Made by a program: the position numbers and the translations under genes | Shown: positions 8,522 through 19,094 of the stretch, in pieces | How the letters are laid out: the number at the start of each line of letters is the position of its first letter | Position numbering within the stretch: position 1 is the stretch's first letter | The notes under the pieces: generated by a model | Told to the model about the DNA's origin: nothing | Databases searched by the model: none | What the model saw: only the letters and a program-made list of their open reading frames with translations | DNA from: Shinella sp. | GTDB taxonomy: Bacteria; Pseudomonadota; Alphaproteobacteria; Rhizobiales; Rhizobiaceae | Direction: 5' to 3' | Assembly: GCA_003248775.1 (NCBI GenBank) | Contig: QFQX01000010.1 | Span: 1 to 64,000 of the forward strand | DNA length: 64,000 nt

Positions 8522-9868
8522 TCAGCCGGTTAGGAAGTCGCTGACCAGCTTGACGTTGAGCGCCGTGATGACGATGGCGATCAGCAGCGCGATTGCCGAC
8601 AGCCAGCGGGGCGAGACGAGCGCGCCCATCTTCGCGCGGTCCGCGGTCATCAGCACCAGCGGAAAGACGGCGAAGGGCAGTTGCAGGCTGAGTACGACCT
8701 GGCTGAGGATCAGCAGTTCCGCCGTGCCGCTTTCTCCGTACCAGATGGCGACGAAGCCGGCGGGGATGATGGCAAGGCCGCGCGTCAGAAGCCGCCGCAC
8801 CCACGGCTTCAGCTTCATGTCGAGGAAGCCTTCCATGACGATCTGGCCGGCAAGTGTGGCGGTCAGCGTCGAGTTGAGGCCGCTGCAAAGCAGCGCCACG
8901 CCGAAAAGCGCCGGCGCTACGGAGCTGCCCAGTAATGGCGACAGCAGTGCATGGGCATCGCCGAGTTCGGCAACCTCCTGATGGCCGCTGCGGTGAAAGG
9001 TTGCCGCCGCAAGGATCAGGATCGAGGCATTCACCAGGAAGGCGAAGAAAAGCGCCAGCGTCGAGTCGAGCGTTGCGAATGTCAGGGCCATCCTGCGGCT
9101 CTTGTCATTGTCCTCGATGCTGCGGGTCTGCACGATGCCGGAATGCAGATAGAGATTGTGCGGCATCACCGTCGCGCCGATAATGCCGATGGCGATGTAG
9201 AGCATGGCCGGGTTTGTCACGACCTCCATCGTCGGCAGGAAGCCCGTTGCCACTTCCGACCAGTCGGGCCGGGCAAGCGCAAGCTGCACGGCGAAACTCA
9301 GGCCGATGACTGCGGTAAGTGTGATGACGAAGATTTCCACCCAGCGAAAACCGAGGCGTTGCAGCAGCAGCACGATGAAGACATCGACGGCCGTAATGAG
9401 AACGCCGACGGCAAGCGGCAGGCCGAAGATGAGCTGAAGGCCGATGGCCGTGCCGATCACTTCGGCGATGTCGGTCGCCACGATGGCGATTTCCGCGATC
9501 ACCCAGAGCGCAATGCTCACCGGCTTAGGATAGGCATCCCGGCAGGCACGGGCGAGGTCGCGGCCGGAGGCGATGGCAAGGCGCGCGGCAAGCGCCTGCA
9601 GAAGAATTGCCATGCTGCTTGACAGCAGGATGGCGACGAGCAGCGCATAACCGAAGCGCGAGCCGCCCGCGAGCGACGTTGCCCAGTTGCCCGGATCCAT
9701 GTAGCCGACCGCCACCAGATAGCCGGGACCGAGAAACGCGAGAGCCCGCCGCCAGAAGGGGCTGCTGCTTTTGACCGGGATGGTGGCGTGTGTTTCCGAA
9801 AGCGACGGTACGCCGCGTTCTCGCCGCCAGGCGGTTTGAGGCGTGTCGCTGATGCCGGGTTCGGCCAT
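8522..9868 (-). CDS. mntH: Nramp-family Mn2+/Fe2+ : H+ symporter
   Basis: This inner-membrane importer of 448 aa has about 11 hydrophobic segments. The metal-binding motifs are intact: DPGN in TM1 (58-61) and MPHN in TM6 (235-238). The ATG at 9868 has only a weak ribosome site. A dyad resembling a Fur/Mur-type box lies 18 bp upstream (9886-9902), consistent with manganese repression as known for rhizobial Mn uptake genes. A Fe/Mn superoxide dismutase elsewhere in the window is a possible user of the metal. Confidence 0.95.
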   Translation of the reverse strand: MAEPGISDTPQTAWRRERGVPSLSETHATIPVKSSSPFWRRALAFLGPGYLVAVGYMDPGNWATSLAGGSRFGYALLVAILLSSSMAILLQALAARLAIASGRDLARACRDAYPKPVSIALWVIAEIAIVATDIAEVIGTAIGLQLIFGLPLAVGVLITAVDVFIVLLLQRLGFRWVEIFVITLTAVIGLSFAVQLALARPDWSEVATGFLPTMEVVTNPAMLYIAIGIIGATVMPHNLYLHSGIVQTRSIEDNDKSRRMALTFATLDSTLALFFAFLVNASILILAAATFHRSGHQEVAELGDAHALLSPLLGSSVAPALFGVALLCSGLNSTLTATLAGQIVMEGFLDMKLKPWVRRLLTRGLAIIPAGFVAIWYGESGTAELLILSQVVLSLQLPFAVFPLVLMTADRAKMGALVSPRWLSAIALLIAIVITALNVKLVSDFLTG

Positions 9869-9885
9869 GGAAAATCATTTCTTGA

Positions 9886-9902
9886 ATGCGAATAAATCGC
9901 AA
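9886..9902 (-). promoter_or_regulatory. candidate Mur/Fur-type box upstream of mntH
   Basis: The dyad ATGCGA-ATAAA-TCGCAA (5 of 6 paired) lies 18 bp upstream of the mntH start codon. Position and AT-rich core fit a Mur/Fur operator, but the match to a consensus was judged by eye. Confidence 0.35.
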
Positions 9903-10157
9903 CAATAGCTATGCCCTGTTTGTGCAGTGCGCAAGTGCCTTTGGCCGGCATTGCGTGACTTTTGGTGGTCGGCCGCGCCACATGCGCACGGCTCTACCGC
10001 CGGCACTGAACGAGGAGGGCGGCAGTTTTTGCGCTGGATGCAGATTTGACGGCCACTTCTTTCGTCGGTAAGCGACGGTATCGGCAGGCATTGCGCCTGA
10101 CACCAATCTTCCTACATGTGTTGCCAGAACACGTAACAAGACAGTGAGTGAGTTTTG

Positions 10158-11024
10158 ATGGCCGGATGGTTGAAGCGCCTTTTGCCGAAGAGGTTTCGGA
10201 ACGATAGTGTCGTTATTCCAGTGGTGCGTCTGCACGGCGCGATCATGAGCGGGGGCGGCAAGTTCAAGCAGAACCTCAACCTCGCCGGCGTTGCCCCCAT
10301 GCTGGAAAAGGCCTTCGCGAAGAAGGACAGCCCGGCAGTGGTCCTGTCGATCAATTCTCCCGGCGGTTCACCGGTGCAGTCGCGCATGATCTTTGAGCGC
10401 ATTCGTGCGCTGGCGGAGGAAAAGCACAAGCGCGTGCTGGTGTTTGTCGAGGATGTCGCGGCATCCGGCGGTTACATGATCGCGCTCGCCGGCGACGAGA
10501 TCATCGCGGACCAGACCTCCATCGTCGGTTCGATCGGTGTCGTTTCCGGCGGTTTCGGCTTCCCCGAACTCCTGAAGAAGATCGGTGTCGAACGGCGCGT
10601 CTATACCGCCGGCGAGAACAAGGTGATCCTCGATCCCTTCAAGCCGGAAAAGGAAAGCGACATCGAATATCTGAAGACGCTGCAGCTCGAGATCCATCAG
10701 GTCTTCATCGACATGGTGGTGAGCCGCCGCGGCAGCGTATTGTCCGATGATCCCTCGCTGTTTTCCGGCCTCTTCTGGACCGGGCGGCGCGGGCTGGAAC
10801 TCGGCCTCGTCGACAGCCTCGGGGATATGCGCAGCGAGATCAAGAAACGCTACGGCAAGGATGCGAAGCTTGAACTCGTCTCCGGCGCCCGGGATTTCTT
10901 CGGTCGTCGCGTGCCGGGGGTCTCGGTTTCGGCCGATGGCATGGGCGAGATCGCCGCAGTCGCCGTCTCCGGTCTTGCCGAAACGCTGGAAGAGAGAGCA
11001 TTGTGGAGCCGTTACGGACTCTGA
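10158..11024 (+). CDS. S49-family serine peptidase (SohB/SppA-like)
   Basis: The 288-aa protein matches the single-domain S49 family (signal peptide peptidase SppA/SohB type). The nucleophile Ser103 lies in VAASGGYMIALAGDEI (100-115), and the general-base Lys is probably K155 in TAGENKVILDPFK. NSPGGSP (66-72) forms the oxyanion region. There is no obvious N-terminal membrane anchor, unlike SppA. ATG at 10158 was preferred over an adjacent TTG at 10155. A 63-aa membrane protein gene follows after 15 bp and is probably co-transcribed. Confidence 0.9.
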   Translation: MAGWLKRLLPKRFRNDSVVIPVVRLHGAIMSGGGKFKQNLNLAGVAPMLEKAFAKKDSPAVVLSINSPGGSPVQSRMIFERIRALAEEKHKRVLVFVEDVAASGGYMIALAGDEIIADQTSIVGSIGVVSGGFGFPELLKKIGVERRVYTAGENKVILDPFKPEKESDIEYLKTLQLEIHQVFIDMVVSRRGSVLSDDPSLFSGLFWTGRRGLELGLVDSLGDMRSEIKKRYGKDAKLELVSGARDFFGRRVPGVSVSADGMGEIAAVAVSGLAETLEERALWSRYGL

Positions 11025-11039
11025 CATCGCGGGAGGAAC

Positions 11040-11231
11040 ATGTCGCGGATCATATTTTTCATCGTTCTCATCGGCGGGGTCTACTGGTTCTACCGCCGTT
11101 TCGTGAACGACGCCCAGAAGCTTTCGGCCAAGGCGAAGCGCGTCCACAAGGAACGCCGCAACTCCGCCCACGGCACGCTAGTCAAGGATGAAAAGACCGG
11201 CGAATACCGCGTGCGGCACGAGGACGAATAG
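11040..11231 (+). CDS. small single-TM protein
   Basis: The 63-aa protein starts with a hydrophobic segment (IIFFIVLIGGVYWFYRRFV, residues 4-22) followed by a basic and then acidic tail. GGAGG lies just before the ATG. It follows the S49 peptidase by 15 bp and is likely part of the same transcript, perhaps as a membrane partner; the function is not known. Confidence 0.7.
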   Translation: MSRIIFFIVLIGGVYWFYRRFVNDAQKLSAKAKRVHKERRNSAHGTLVKDEKTGEYRVRHEDE

Positions 11232-11265
11232 GCGTTCGGCTTGTCCGGTTTTCACACTAATGAAG

Positions 11266-11290
11266 CATGTATCGACAATGTTGATATATG
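11266..11290. promoter_or_regulatory. candidate mazEF autoregulatory operator
   Basis: Two 12-bp arms, CATGTATCGACA and TGTTGATATATG, separated by one base, form an inverted repeat matching at 10 of 12 positions. The dyad ends 47 bp before the mazE start, where MazE-family antitoxins usually bind to repress their own operon. Confidence 0.55.
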
Positions 11291-11337
11291 CTCCCGAGTG
11301 GTAGAGTTGCTTTATCTGCCTATGAGGAGCTCAGAAA

Positions 11338-11580
11338 ATGCGTGTCACGGTCAAGAAGTGGGGAAATAGTGCTTCTGTGCGCATTCCGGCTGCGGTTCTG
11401 GAGGCGGCGAACCTGAAGCTGGATGCCGAAGTTGATGTGCGCGAGGAAAACGGAAGGATCGTGATAGAGCCCTTGAGGGTGTCTTCCTACGATCTGGATG
11501 CCCTTCTGGGTGGCATTTCCGAACAGAACCTGCATTCCGAGGAGGATTTCGGTACTCCGCTCGGAAAGGAAATGCTCTGA
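11338..11580 (+). CDS. mazE: MazE-type antitoxin (AbrB/SpoVT fold)
   Basis: The 80-aa protein has the swapped-hairpin DNA-binding motif KKWGNSASVRIPAAVLEAANL (5-25) and DAEVDVREENGRIVIEPL, typical of MazE/PemI antitoxins. The acidic C-terminus would neutralise the toxin. Its stop codon overlaps the toxin start (ATGA-type junction at 11578-11582), a standard arrangement. An upstream palindrome is its probable operator. Confidence 0.93.
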   Translation: MRVTVKKWGNSASVRIPAAVLEAANLKLDAEVDVREENGRIVIEPLRVSSYDLDALLGGISEQNLHSEEDFGTPLGKEML

Positions 11581-11915
11581 TGGGGCCTTCCTACGTGCCG
11601 GAAGCGGGCGACGTTGTCTGGCTGCACTTTGATCCGCAGGCTGGTCATGAACAAGCAGGACATCGACCCGCCGTGGTGATCAGCCCCGCAGCCTATAACG
11701 GCAAGACGGGCCTGATGCTGTGTTGTCTGATGACGACGCGCATCAAGGGTTATCCCTTTGAAGTTGTGCTATCCGGCGCGAGACCAGGCGTTGCACTCTC
11801 CGACCAGATCAAGAGCCTCGACTGGCGTGCCCGAAAGGCGGAATTCAAAGGGCGGGTTCAGCCGGCCGAACTTGCCGAGATCCGGGCAAAGGCGACAGCA
11901 TTGATCGGGCATTGA
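11580..11915 (+). CDS. mazF: MazF-type endoribonuclease toxin
   Basis: The 111-aa protein is an mRNA interferase of the PemK/MazF family: GDVVWLHFDPQAGHEQAGHRPAVVISPAAYN at 10-40 includes the conserved GxE/H-Q-x-GxRP-AVVIS core, and SDQIKSLDWRAR (81-92) is the second conserved segment. It is translated overlapping its antitoxin. Together they form a chromosomal type II toxin-antitoxin system inserted between the S49 peptidase and glyQ. The intact motifs suggest it is active. Confidence 0.93.
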   Translation: MGPSYVPEAGDVVWLHFDPQAGHEQAGHRPAVVISPAAYNGKTGLMLCCLMTTRIKGYPFEVVLSGARPGVALSDQIKSLDWRARKAEFKGRVQPAELAEIRAKATALIGH

Positions 11916-12011
11916 TATAAGAATACTCCGTGGTCAAAATCCTTGACCCCTTCGCCCCGTCGTGGCACCAGACGGGCCACCTTTGCAAGACAAGCTCCGG
12001 ACGAAAATCCC

Positions 12012-12965
12012 ATGACCGAGACCACCATCGCCCCCCATATGGACCCCAAGCGCTCGTTTCAGGCCCTGATCCTGACCTTGCACAATTACTGGGCCGACAA
12101 GGGTTGCGCGGTTCTCCAGCCTTACGACATGGAAGTCGGCGCCGGTACCTTCCATCCCGCGACGACATTGCGCGCGCTCGGCCCCAAGCCGTGGAAAGCG
12201 GCTTACGTCCAGCCCTCGCGTCGTCCGTCTGACGGCCGCTATGGTGAAAACCCCAACCGTCTGCAGCACTATTATCAGTATCAGGTCATCCTGAAGCCGA
12301 ACCCTTCGAACCTGCAGGAACTCTACCTGGGCTCGCTCGCGGCCATCGGCCTCGATCCGCTGCTGCATGACGTCCGCTTCGTCGAGGACGACTGGGAAAG
12401 CCCGACGCTTGGCGCCTGGGGTCTCGGCTGGGAATGCTGGTGCGATGGCATGGAAGTCTCGCAGTTCACCTATTTTCAGGCCGTCTGCGGCATCGATTGT
12501 TCGCCGGTCGCCGGCGAACTGACCTACGGTCTGGAACGTCTCGCCATGTATGTGCAGGGCGTCGATAACGTCTACGACCTCAACTTCAACGGCCGCGAAG
12601 GCAATGAGAAGATTTCCTATGGCGATGTCTTCCTGCAGGCCGAGCAGGAATATTCCCGCCATAACTTCGAATACGCCAACACTGAAATGCTGCACCGGCA
12701 TTTCATCGACGCCGAGAAGGAATGCCAGGCCCTGCTCGCCGCCGGCGCGCCGGGCGATCCGAGTGCCCTGCACAAATGCGTCTTCCCGGCCTATGACCAG
12801 TGCATCAAGGCATCGCACGTTTTCAACCTGCTGGATGCCCGCGGCGTGATCTCTGTCACAGAACGCCAGAGCTACATCCTGCGCGTGCGCACGCTCGCCA
12901 AGGCCTGCGGCGAGGCTTTCCTGCTCACCGACGCCGGCGGCGCAAACTTCGGCAAGGCCGCCTGA
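12012..12965 (+). CDS. glyQ: glycyl-tRNA synthetase alpha subunit
   Basis: GlyQ is the catalytic chain of the (alpha-beta)2 enzyme that charges tRNA-Gly. The 317-aa protein shows the class II synthetase blocks SFQALILTLHNYWADKGCAVLQPYD, PSRRPSDGRYGENPNRLQHYYQYQV and GELTYGLERLAMY. ATG at 12012 begins the conserved N-terminus. Unusually for textbook glyQS, the beta subunit is 3 kb downstream, with lemA and a DUF2207 gene in between, an order found in several rhizobia. Confidence 0.97.
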   Translation: MTETTIAPHMDPKRSFQALILTLHNYWADKGCAVLQPYDMEVGAGTFHPATTLRALGPKPWKAAYVQPSRRPSDGRYGENPNRLQHYYQYQVILKPNPSNLQELYLGSLAAIGLDPLLHDVRFVEDDWESPTLGAWGLGWECWCDGMEVSQFTYFQAVCGIDCSPVAGELTYGLERLAMYVQGVDNVYDLNFNGREGNEKISYGDVFLQAEQEYSRHNFEYANTEMLHRHFIDAEKECQALLAAGAPGDPSALHKCVFPAYDQCIKASHVFNLLDARGVISVTERQSYILRVRTLAKACGEAFLLTDAGGANFGKAA

Positions 12966-13020
12966 AAAGGGGGGGCGAAATCTCGCCTGCATGCCGGAAG
13001 CTACACTTCTTTTAAGTTGC

Positions 13021-13053
13021 AACGGTCGGGAAGACATCGTCTTCTCGGCCGTT
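13021..13053 (+). terminator. hairpin downstream of glyQ
   Basis: The arms AACGGTCGGGAAGAC and GTCTTCTCGGCCGTT around a 3-base loop form a strong stem with two G-T type mismatches. There is no T tract, so it is a transcript-end hairpin rather than a classical intrinsic terminator. Confidence 0.45.
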
Positions 13054-13110
13054 ATGCTGTGAAGGGTAATCCCTGTCGTTCGGAACCGGGATGCCGCCGA
13101 TACCTTACAG

Positions 13111-13211
13111 CACGTCGCGCAAAAGTGTGCAGCGGTTTTGCGGCACGACATGCGATGAAACAAGGACTTAAAGCGTAGAGAGCGAATCTGAAAGATCGCG
13201 ACACGCTTTAG
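13111..13211. repeat. RIME-like rhizobial palindromic element, copy 1
   Basis: This 101-bp intergenic element is nearly identical to 30415-30516, with three differences including one indel. It is made of two palindromes: CGTCGCGCAAAA...TTTTGCGGCACGAC, then CTTAAAGCG...CGCTTTAG around an ATCTGAAAGAT core. It belongs to the abundant rhizobial palindromic repeats (RIME-type). Confidence 0.75.
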
Positions 13212-13301
13212 TCCCCATTCTTGGCACGACCGTTCGATGCATCATGACTTTGGCGGTGCAACCGGTTAACGTGAGCCTATTAAGTCTGGGAGCCCGATTT
13301 C

Positions 13302-13853
13302 ATGTTTACGATCCTCGTTATTCTTGCCGCCGTCGCCGTTTATGTCGTCTATATCTACAACAGCCTCGTCAAATCCCGGCAGATGACCGAGGAGGCATGG
13401 TCAGGCATCGACGTGCAGCTGAAGCGGCGTGCGGATCTGATCCCGAACCTGATCGAGACGGTGAAGGGCTATGCCGCCCATGAAAAGGGTACGCTTGAAG
13501 AGGTTGTCGAACTGCGCAACAAGGCGCAGGCGGTGCCCTCGGGCGATGTCGCCGGCCGCGCCCAGGCGGAAGGTCTTCTCGGTCAGGCGCTCGGCCGGGT
13601 GATCGCGCTTGCCGAAGCCTATCCCGATCTCAAGGCCAACCAGAACTTCCTCGAACTGCAGAAGTCGCTGGAGACCATCGAGGGAGAGATCCAGATGTCG
13701 CGCCGTTACTACAACGGTGCTGCACGCGATCTGAACGTCAAGGTCGACAGCTTTCCGTCCAACCTCGTCGCCCGCAATTTCGGCTTCGGCAAGGCGGGCT
13801 ATTTCGAGATTACCAACGAGGCCGACCGCGCCGTGCCGAGCGTGAAGTTCTGA
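13302..13853 (+). CDS. lemA: LemA family protein
   Basis: The 183-aa protein has one N-terminal membrane segment (FTILVILAAVAVYVVYIYN, 2-20) and then the LemA helical bundle, with VKSRQMTEEAWSGIDVQLKRRADLIPNLIETVKGYA and the conserved YPDLKANQNFLELQKSLETIEGEIQMSRRYYN. LemA proteins are envelope proteins of unclear function, commonly paired with DUF2207 or TPM-domain proteins, as here (17-bp gap to the next gene). The pair interrupts glyQ and glyS. Confidence 0.92.
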   Translation: MFTILVILAAVAVYVVYIYNSLVKSRQMTEEAWSGIDVQLKRRADLIPNLIETVKGYAAHEKGTLEEVVELRNKAQAVPSGDVAGRAQAEGLLGQALGRVIALAEAYPDLKANQNFLELQKSLETIEGEIQMSRRYYNGAARDLNVKVDSFPSNLVARNFGFGKAGYFEITNEADRAVPSVKF

Positions 13854-13870
13854 TCGGCCCGGAGCCCCGC

Positions 13871-15808
<1,938 letters not shown>

Positions 15809-15871
15809 GCTGCTGCTGCTAATTCCCGCCCGTTGGTGCCATTTCGCGATTGTCTACCCGCGCTAAATTTT

Positions 15872-15892
15872 GCTAGCAGGGGCTAGCTTTTT
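15872..15892 (+). terminator. intrinsic terminator after the DUF2207 gene
   Basis: A perfect 6-bp GCTAGC stem with a short loop is followed by five T residues. It separates the LemA/DUF2207 pair from glyS, which then would need its own promoter or readthrough. Confidence 0.6.
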
Positions 15893-15954
15893 AATCAGCC
15901 CACACCGGACTTTTGGTCCAACCCTCCTCTCAAGGGAGGGGCAGGAAAGAGAAC

Positions 15955-18177
15955 ATGCCCGATCTTCTGCTCGAACTTCGCTCCGAGGAAATCCCGGCCC
16001 GTATGCAGCGCAAGGCTGCCGGCGACCTCAAGAAACTCGTCACCGATGCACTGGTCGAGGCGGGTCTGAGTTACGAGGGCGCGCGCGAATACTGGACGCC
16101 GCGCCGGCTGACGCTGGACATTCGTGGCCTGACCGCCCGTTCCGCCGATATCCGCGAGGAGAAGAAGGGCCCGAGTGTCACTGCTCCTCAGCCCGCCATC
16201 GATGGCTTCTTGCGCGGCGCGGGCCTCACCTCCATCGATCAGGCAACCGTCAAGACCGATCCGAAGAAGGGCGATTTCTACGTCGCCTATCTCGAAAAGC
16301 CCGGCCGGGCGGCGGAAGAAATCGTCGCCGAGGTCATGCCCGGCATCATCCGCACCTTCCCCTGGCCGAAGTCCATGCGCTCCGGTTCGGCCTCCATGCC
16401 GAAGGGTTCCGTCTATGGCGGGATCGAGGGCAAGGGCATGGAAGCGCTGCGTTGGGTGCGCCCGCTGCAGTCGATCGTCTGCACCTTCGGCTCCGATCAT
16501 GACGAAACCGTCGTCATTCCCTTCGAAATCGACGGCATCACCGCCGGCAATGTCACCTATGGCCACCGCTTCCACGCGCCGGCCGCCATCACGGTCCGCC
16601 GTTTTGACGATTACGTGGCGAGCCTCGAAAAGGCGAAGGTCATCCTCGATGCCGAGCGCCGCAAGCAGATCATCGCGCAGGATGCCGCCAATCTCGCCTT
16701 CGCCAACGGCCTCGATCTGGTCGAGGACGAAGGCCTGCTGGAAGAGGTTTCCGGCCTCGTCGAATATCCGCACGTGCTGCTCGGCACCTTCGAGACGGAT
16801 TACCTGACGATCCCGGCCGAGATCATCCGGTTGACCATCAAGACCAACCAGAAGTGTTTCGTCACCCGCCCGCATGGCGAGACCGAGGGCCTCTCCAACC
16901 ATTTCGTTCTCGTCTCCAACATCGAGGCGAAGGACGGCGGCAAGGAGATCATGCATGGTAACGGCAAGGTCGTGCGCGCCCGCCTTTCGGATGCGCTGCA
17001 CTTCTGGAAGCGCGACCAGGGCGACCTGCCGGATCTGGAAACGCTTAAGGCGTCTGCCGAAAAGTTCGGCCTCGACCTGAAGAAGCCGCTCGACCAGCGC
17101 ATGGCCAAGCTTGATGCGCTGAACGTCACCTTCCATGCCAAGCTCGGCACGCAGGGCGAGCGTGTTACGCGCATCCGGGCGCTGGCCAAGGAACTCGCCC
17201 CGATCGTCGGCGCCGATGCGGCACTGGTCGACCGCGCGGTCGTGCTGGCCAAGGCGGACCTCCGCACCGAAGCCGTTGGCGAATTCCCGGAACTGCAGGG
17301 CGTCATGGGCCGCAAGTATGCGCTGCTGCAGGGCGAGCATGGCTCGGTCGCAACCGCCATCGAGGATCACTACAAGCCGCAAGGCCCGTCCGACCGCGTG
17401 CCGGACGACAAGGTCGCGATCACGGTAGCCCTTGCTGACAAGCTCGACACGCTCACAGGGTTCTGGGCCATCGACGAAAAGCCGACCGGCTCGAAGGACC
17501 CCTATGCGCTGCGTCGCGCGGCGCTCGGTGTCGTCCGCATCATTCTGGAGCGGGGCATCCGCCTGCCGTTGTCGGAAGTATTCCGGATGGCCTATGTAAC
17601 GGACCTTTACAGCAAGCCGGCTGCAGGCGAAAAAGAAGTCGCGGATCGCGTATATAAGCCCGACCTCCTGTCCTTCTTCCATGATCGCCTGAAGGTCTAT
17701 CTGCGCGATCAGGGCGCGCGCCACGATATCATCGATTCCGTGCTGACGCCGGAGGCCGACGACCTGTTGATGGTCGCCCGTCGTGCCGAGGCGCTGACCG
17801 CCTTCATCACGTCCGAGGACGGCAAGAACCTGCTGGCCGGCACCAAGCGTGCGACCCAGCTTCTGGCCGCGGAAGAGAAGAAGGGCACCGTGGTTGCCGA
17901 TGCCGTGTCGGATGCGCTTCTGAAGCTCGATGCCGAACAGGCGCTGTTTGCCGCCATCAAGGTGGCGAGTGCGGAGGCGGCCGATGCCGTCGCCAAGGAG
18001 GATTTCCGCTCCGCCATGCAGGCCCTGTCGAAGCTCCGCGCGCCTGTCGACACGTTCTTCGACGACGTGCTGGTCAATGACGAGGACGCTGCCATCAGGG
18101 CAAACCGTCTGGCGCTGCTGAAGGCCATCCGCGAGGCAACGGGTACGGTCGCGGATTTCTCCAAGATAACGGGGTAA
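15955..18177 (+). CDS. glyS: glycyl-tRNA synthetase beta subunit
   Basis: The 740-aa protein begins MPDLLLELRSEEIPARM, the typical GlyS N-terminus, and ends with an all-helical DALR-like anticodon-binding region (KLRAPVDTFFDDVLVNDED). It also carries the central HD-like region (around LGTQGERVTRIRALAKEL and KYALLQGEHG) typical of bacterial GlyS. It binds tRNA-Gly and works with GlyQ. ATG at 15955 was chosen because the 14 residues upstream are not family-like. A very long antisense frame over this gene is a codon-bias shadow. Confidence 0.97.
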   Translation: MPDLLLELRSEEIPARMQRKAAGDLKKLVTDALVEAGLSYEGAREYWTPRRLTLDIRGLTARSADIREEKKGPSVTAPQPAIDGFLRGAGLTSIDQATVKTDPKKGDFYVAYLEKPGRAAEEIVAEVMPGIIRTFPWPKSMRSGSASMPKGSVYGGIEGKGMEALRWVRPLQSIVCTFGSDHDETVVIPFEIDGITAGNVTYGHRFHAPAAITVRRFDDYVASLEKAKVILDAERRKQIIAQDAANLAFANGLDLVEDEGLLEEVSGLVEYPHVLLGTFETDYLTIPAEIIRLTIKTNQKCFVTRPHGETEGLSNHFVLVSNIEAKDGGKEIMHGNGKVVRARLSDALHFWKRDQGDLPDLETLKASAEKFGLDLKKPLDQRMAKLDALNVTFHAKLGTQGERVTRIRALAKELAPIVGADAALVDRAVVLAKADLRTEAVGEFPELQGVMGRKYALLQGEHGSVATAIEDHYKPQGPSDRVPDDKVAITVALADKLDTLTGFWAIDEKPTGSKDPYALRRAALGVVRIILERGIRLPLSEVFRMAYVTDLYSKPAAGEKEVADRVYKPDLLSFFHDRLKVYLRDQGARHDIIDSVLTPEADDLLMVARRAEALTAFITSEDGKNLLAGTKRATQLLAAEEKKGTVVADAVSDALLKLDAEQALFAAIKVASAEAADAVAKEDFRSAMQALSKLRAPVDTFFDDVLVNDEDAAIRANRLALLKAIREATGTVADFSKITG

Positions 18178-18193
18178 TCCGGAGGCGCGGGCT

Positions 18194-18679
18194 ATGGACA
18201 GGATCCTCATCAGCGCCTGTCTTCTCGGCCATGCCGTCCGCTATGATGGCAAGGGCAAGCTGCTCGTCCATCCCGCGATCGATCGCTGGCGGGAGGAGGG
18301 GCGGCTGGTGACGATCTGTCCGGAGATGGCGGGCGGCATGGCCGTTCCGCGCCCACCGGCGGAGATCGAGAACGGCCTCACCGGCGAAGATGTGCTGGAC
18401 GGCAAGGCCCGCGTCATCGAGGTGACGGGTGGTGATGTGACCGCGGAATTCATCGCCGGCGCCGAACGGGCTCTCGCATTCGCTGGCGACAATGGCTGTA
18501 CTTTCGCGTTGCTGATCGATGGCAGCCCTTCCTGCGGATCGGGCCTGATCTATGACGGCTCCTTTGCCGGTATAAAACATGCGGGTCGGGGTGTGACCGC
18601 AGCGCTTTTCCGCCGGTCGGGGATAGAGGTGTTTTCCCATCACGACATTGACGTGCTGGCCGAGCGTCTTTGCAAATAA
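18194..18679 (+). CDS. DUF523 domain protein
   Basis: The 161-aa protein matches DUF523 (YbbK-type) with ISACLLGHAVRYDGKGK (6-22), CPEMAGGMAVPRPPAEIENG and LIDGSPSCGSGLIYDG. The conserved cysteines (C9, C42 and the SPSCGSG cysteine) suggest metal or thiol chemistry. It lies 16 bp after glyS and is probably co-transcribed. Function unknown. Confidence 0.88.
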   Translation: MDRILISACLLGHAVRYDGKGKLLVHPAIDRWREEGRLVTICPEMAGGMAVPRPPAEIENGLTGEDVLDGKARVIEVTGGDVTAEFIAGAERALAFAGDNGCTFALLIDGSPSCGSGLIYDGSFAGIKHAGRGVTAALFRRSGIEVFSHHDIDVLAERLCK

Positions 18680-19094
18680 CAGGTAAAACGATCTGCCGGT
18701 CGTGAATTATGCGAAAGCAAAGAGACAGGGCGCGTAAGCGATACCTTTCAAAGTGCCTGACACAACGGCGTTCCTGGCACCACCCTCTGCCTTGCCAGGC
18801 ATTTCCCCCTCAAGGGGGGAGATCGGCATAGCGGGAGGCCTCTCGGTCTCATTACTCCATCCAGTCACTTGAAGAAGAACTGCGCTCCAACCCATCGAAG
18901 CTACGCATTGAGCTTTTCGAAATTCGATTCCGATTTTCGGGCTGATGGGCTCTGTCGAAAGGGCGTGTGGCTCACCCCCCAGCCGAGCTATCACCGGATA
19001 CGCACGAGACACGCCTGTTCCCGAAGCAAACAAAAAAGCCGCCGGACATACTCGTCCGACGGCTTCCCTCACGCCCCCGCGTTGAAGGTTTGTC
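18680..19094. other. gene-free interval
   Basis: No convincing gene is present. It contains small inverted repeats (CCTGGCA at 18773 with TGCCAGG at 18793; TCCCCC-TCAA-GGGGGGA at 18804-18820) in a C/G-rich stretch like those common in rhizobial intergenic DNA, plus the terminator of the leftward chemoreceptor. Confidence 0.5.
19032..19066 (-). terminator. terminator of chemoreceptor 1
   Basis: Read on the minus strand, AAGCCGTCGGAC and GTCCGGCGGCTT form a stem followed by a T run (TTTTTTG). It lies 29 bp past the chemoreceptor stop. Confidence 0.8.

Larger units (their letters stand above)
12966..13301. other. gene-free interval holding a palindromic repeat
   Basis: There is no credible reading frame. 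The interval contains a hairpin after glyQ (13021-13053), a RIME-like palindromic element (13111-13211) and probably the lemA promoter. Confidence 0.6.

Noticed and set aside
15895..18210. A 771-codon open frame antisense to glyS
   Set aside because: It lies wholly over a firm gene, has low-complexity GC-driven composition and no domain. It is a codon-bias shadow.
18768..18820. Inverted repeats near 18.8 kb considered as an insertion-sequence end or attachment site
   Set aside because: The arms are only 6-7 bp, there is no transposase or integrase nearby and no target duplication is visible.
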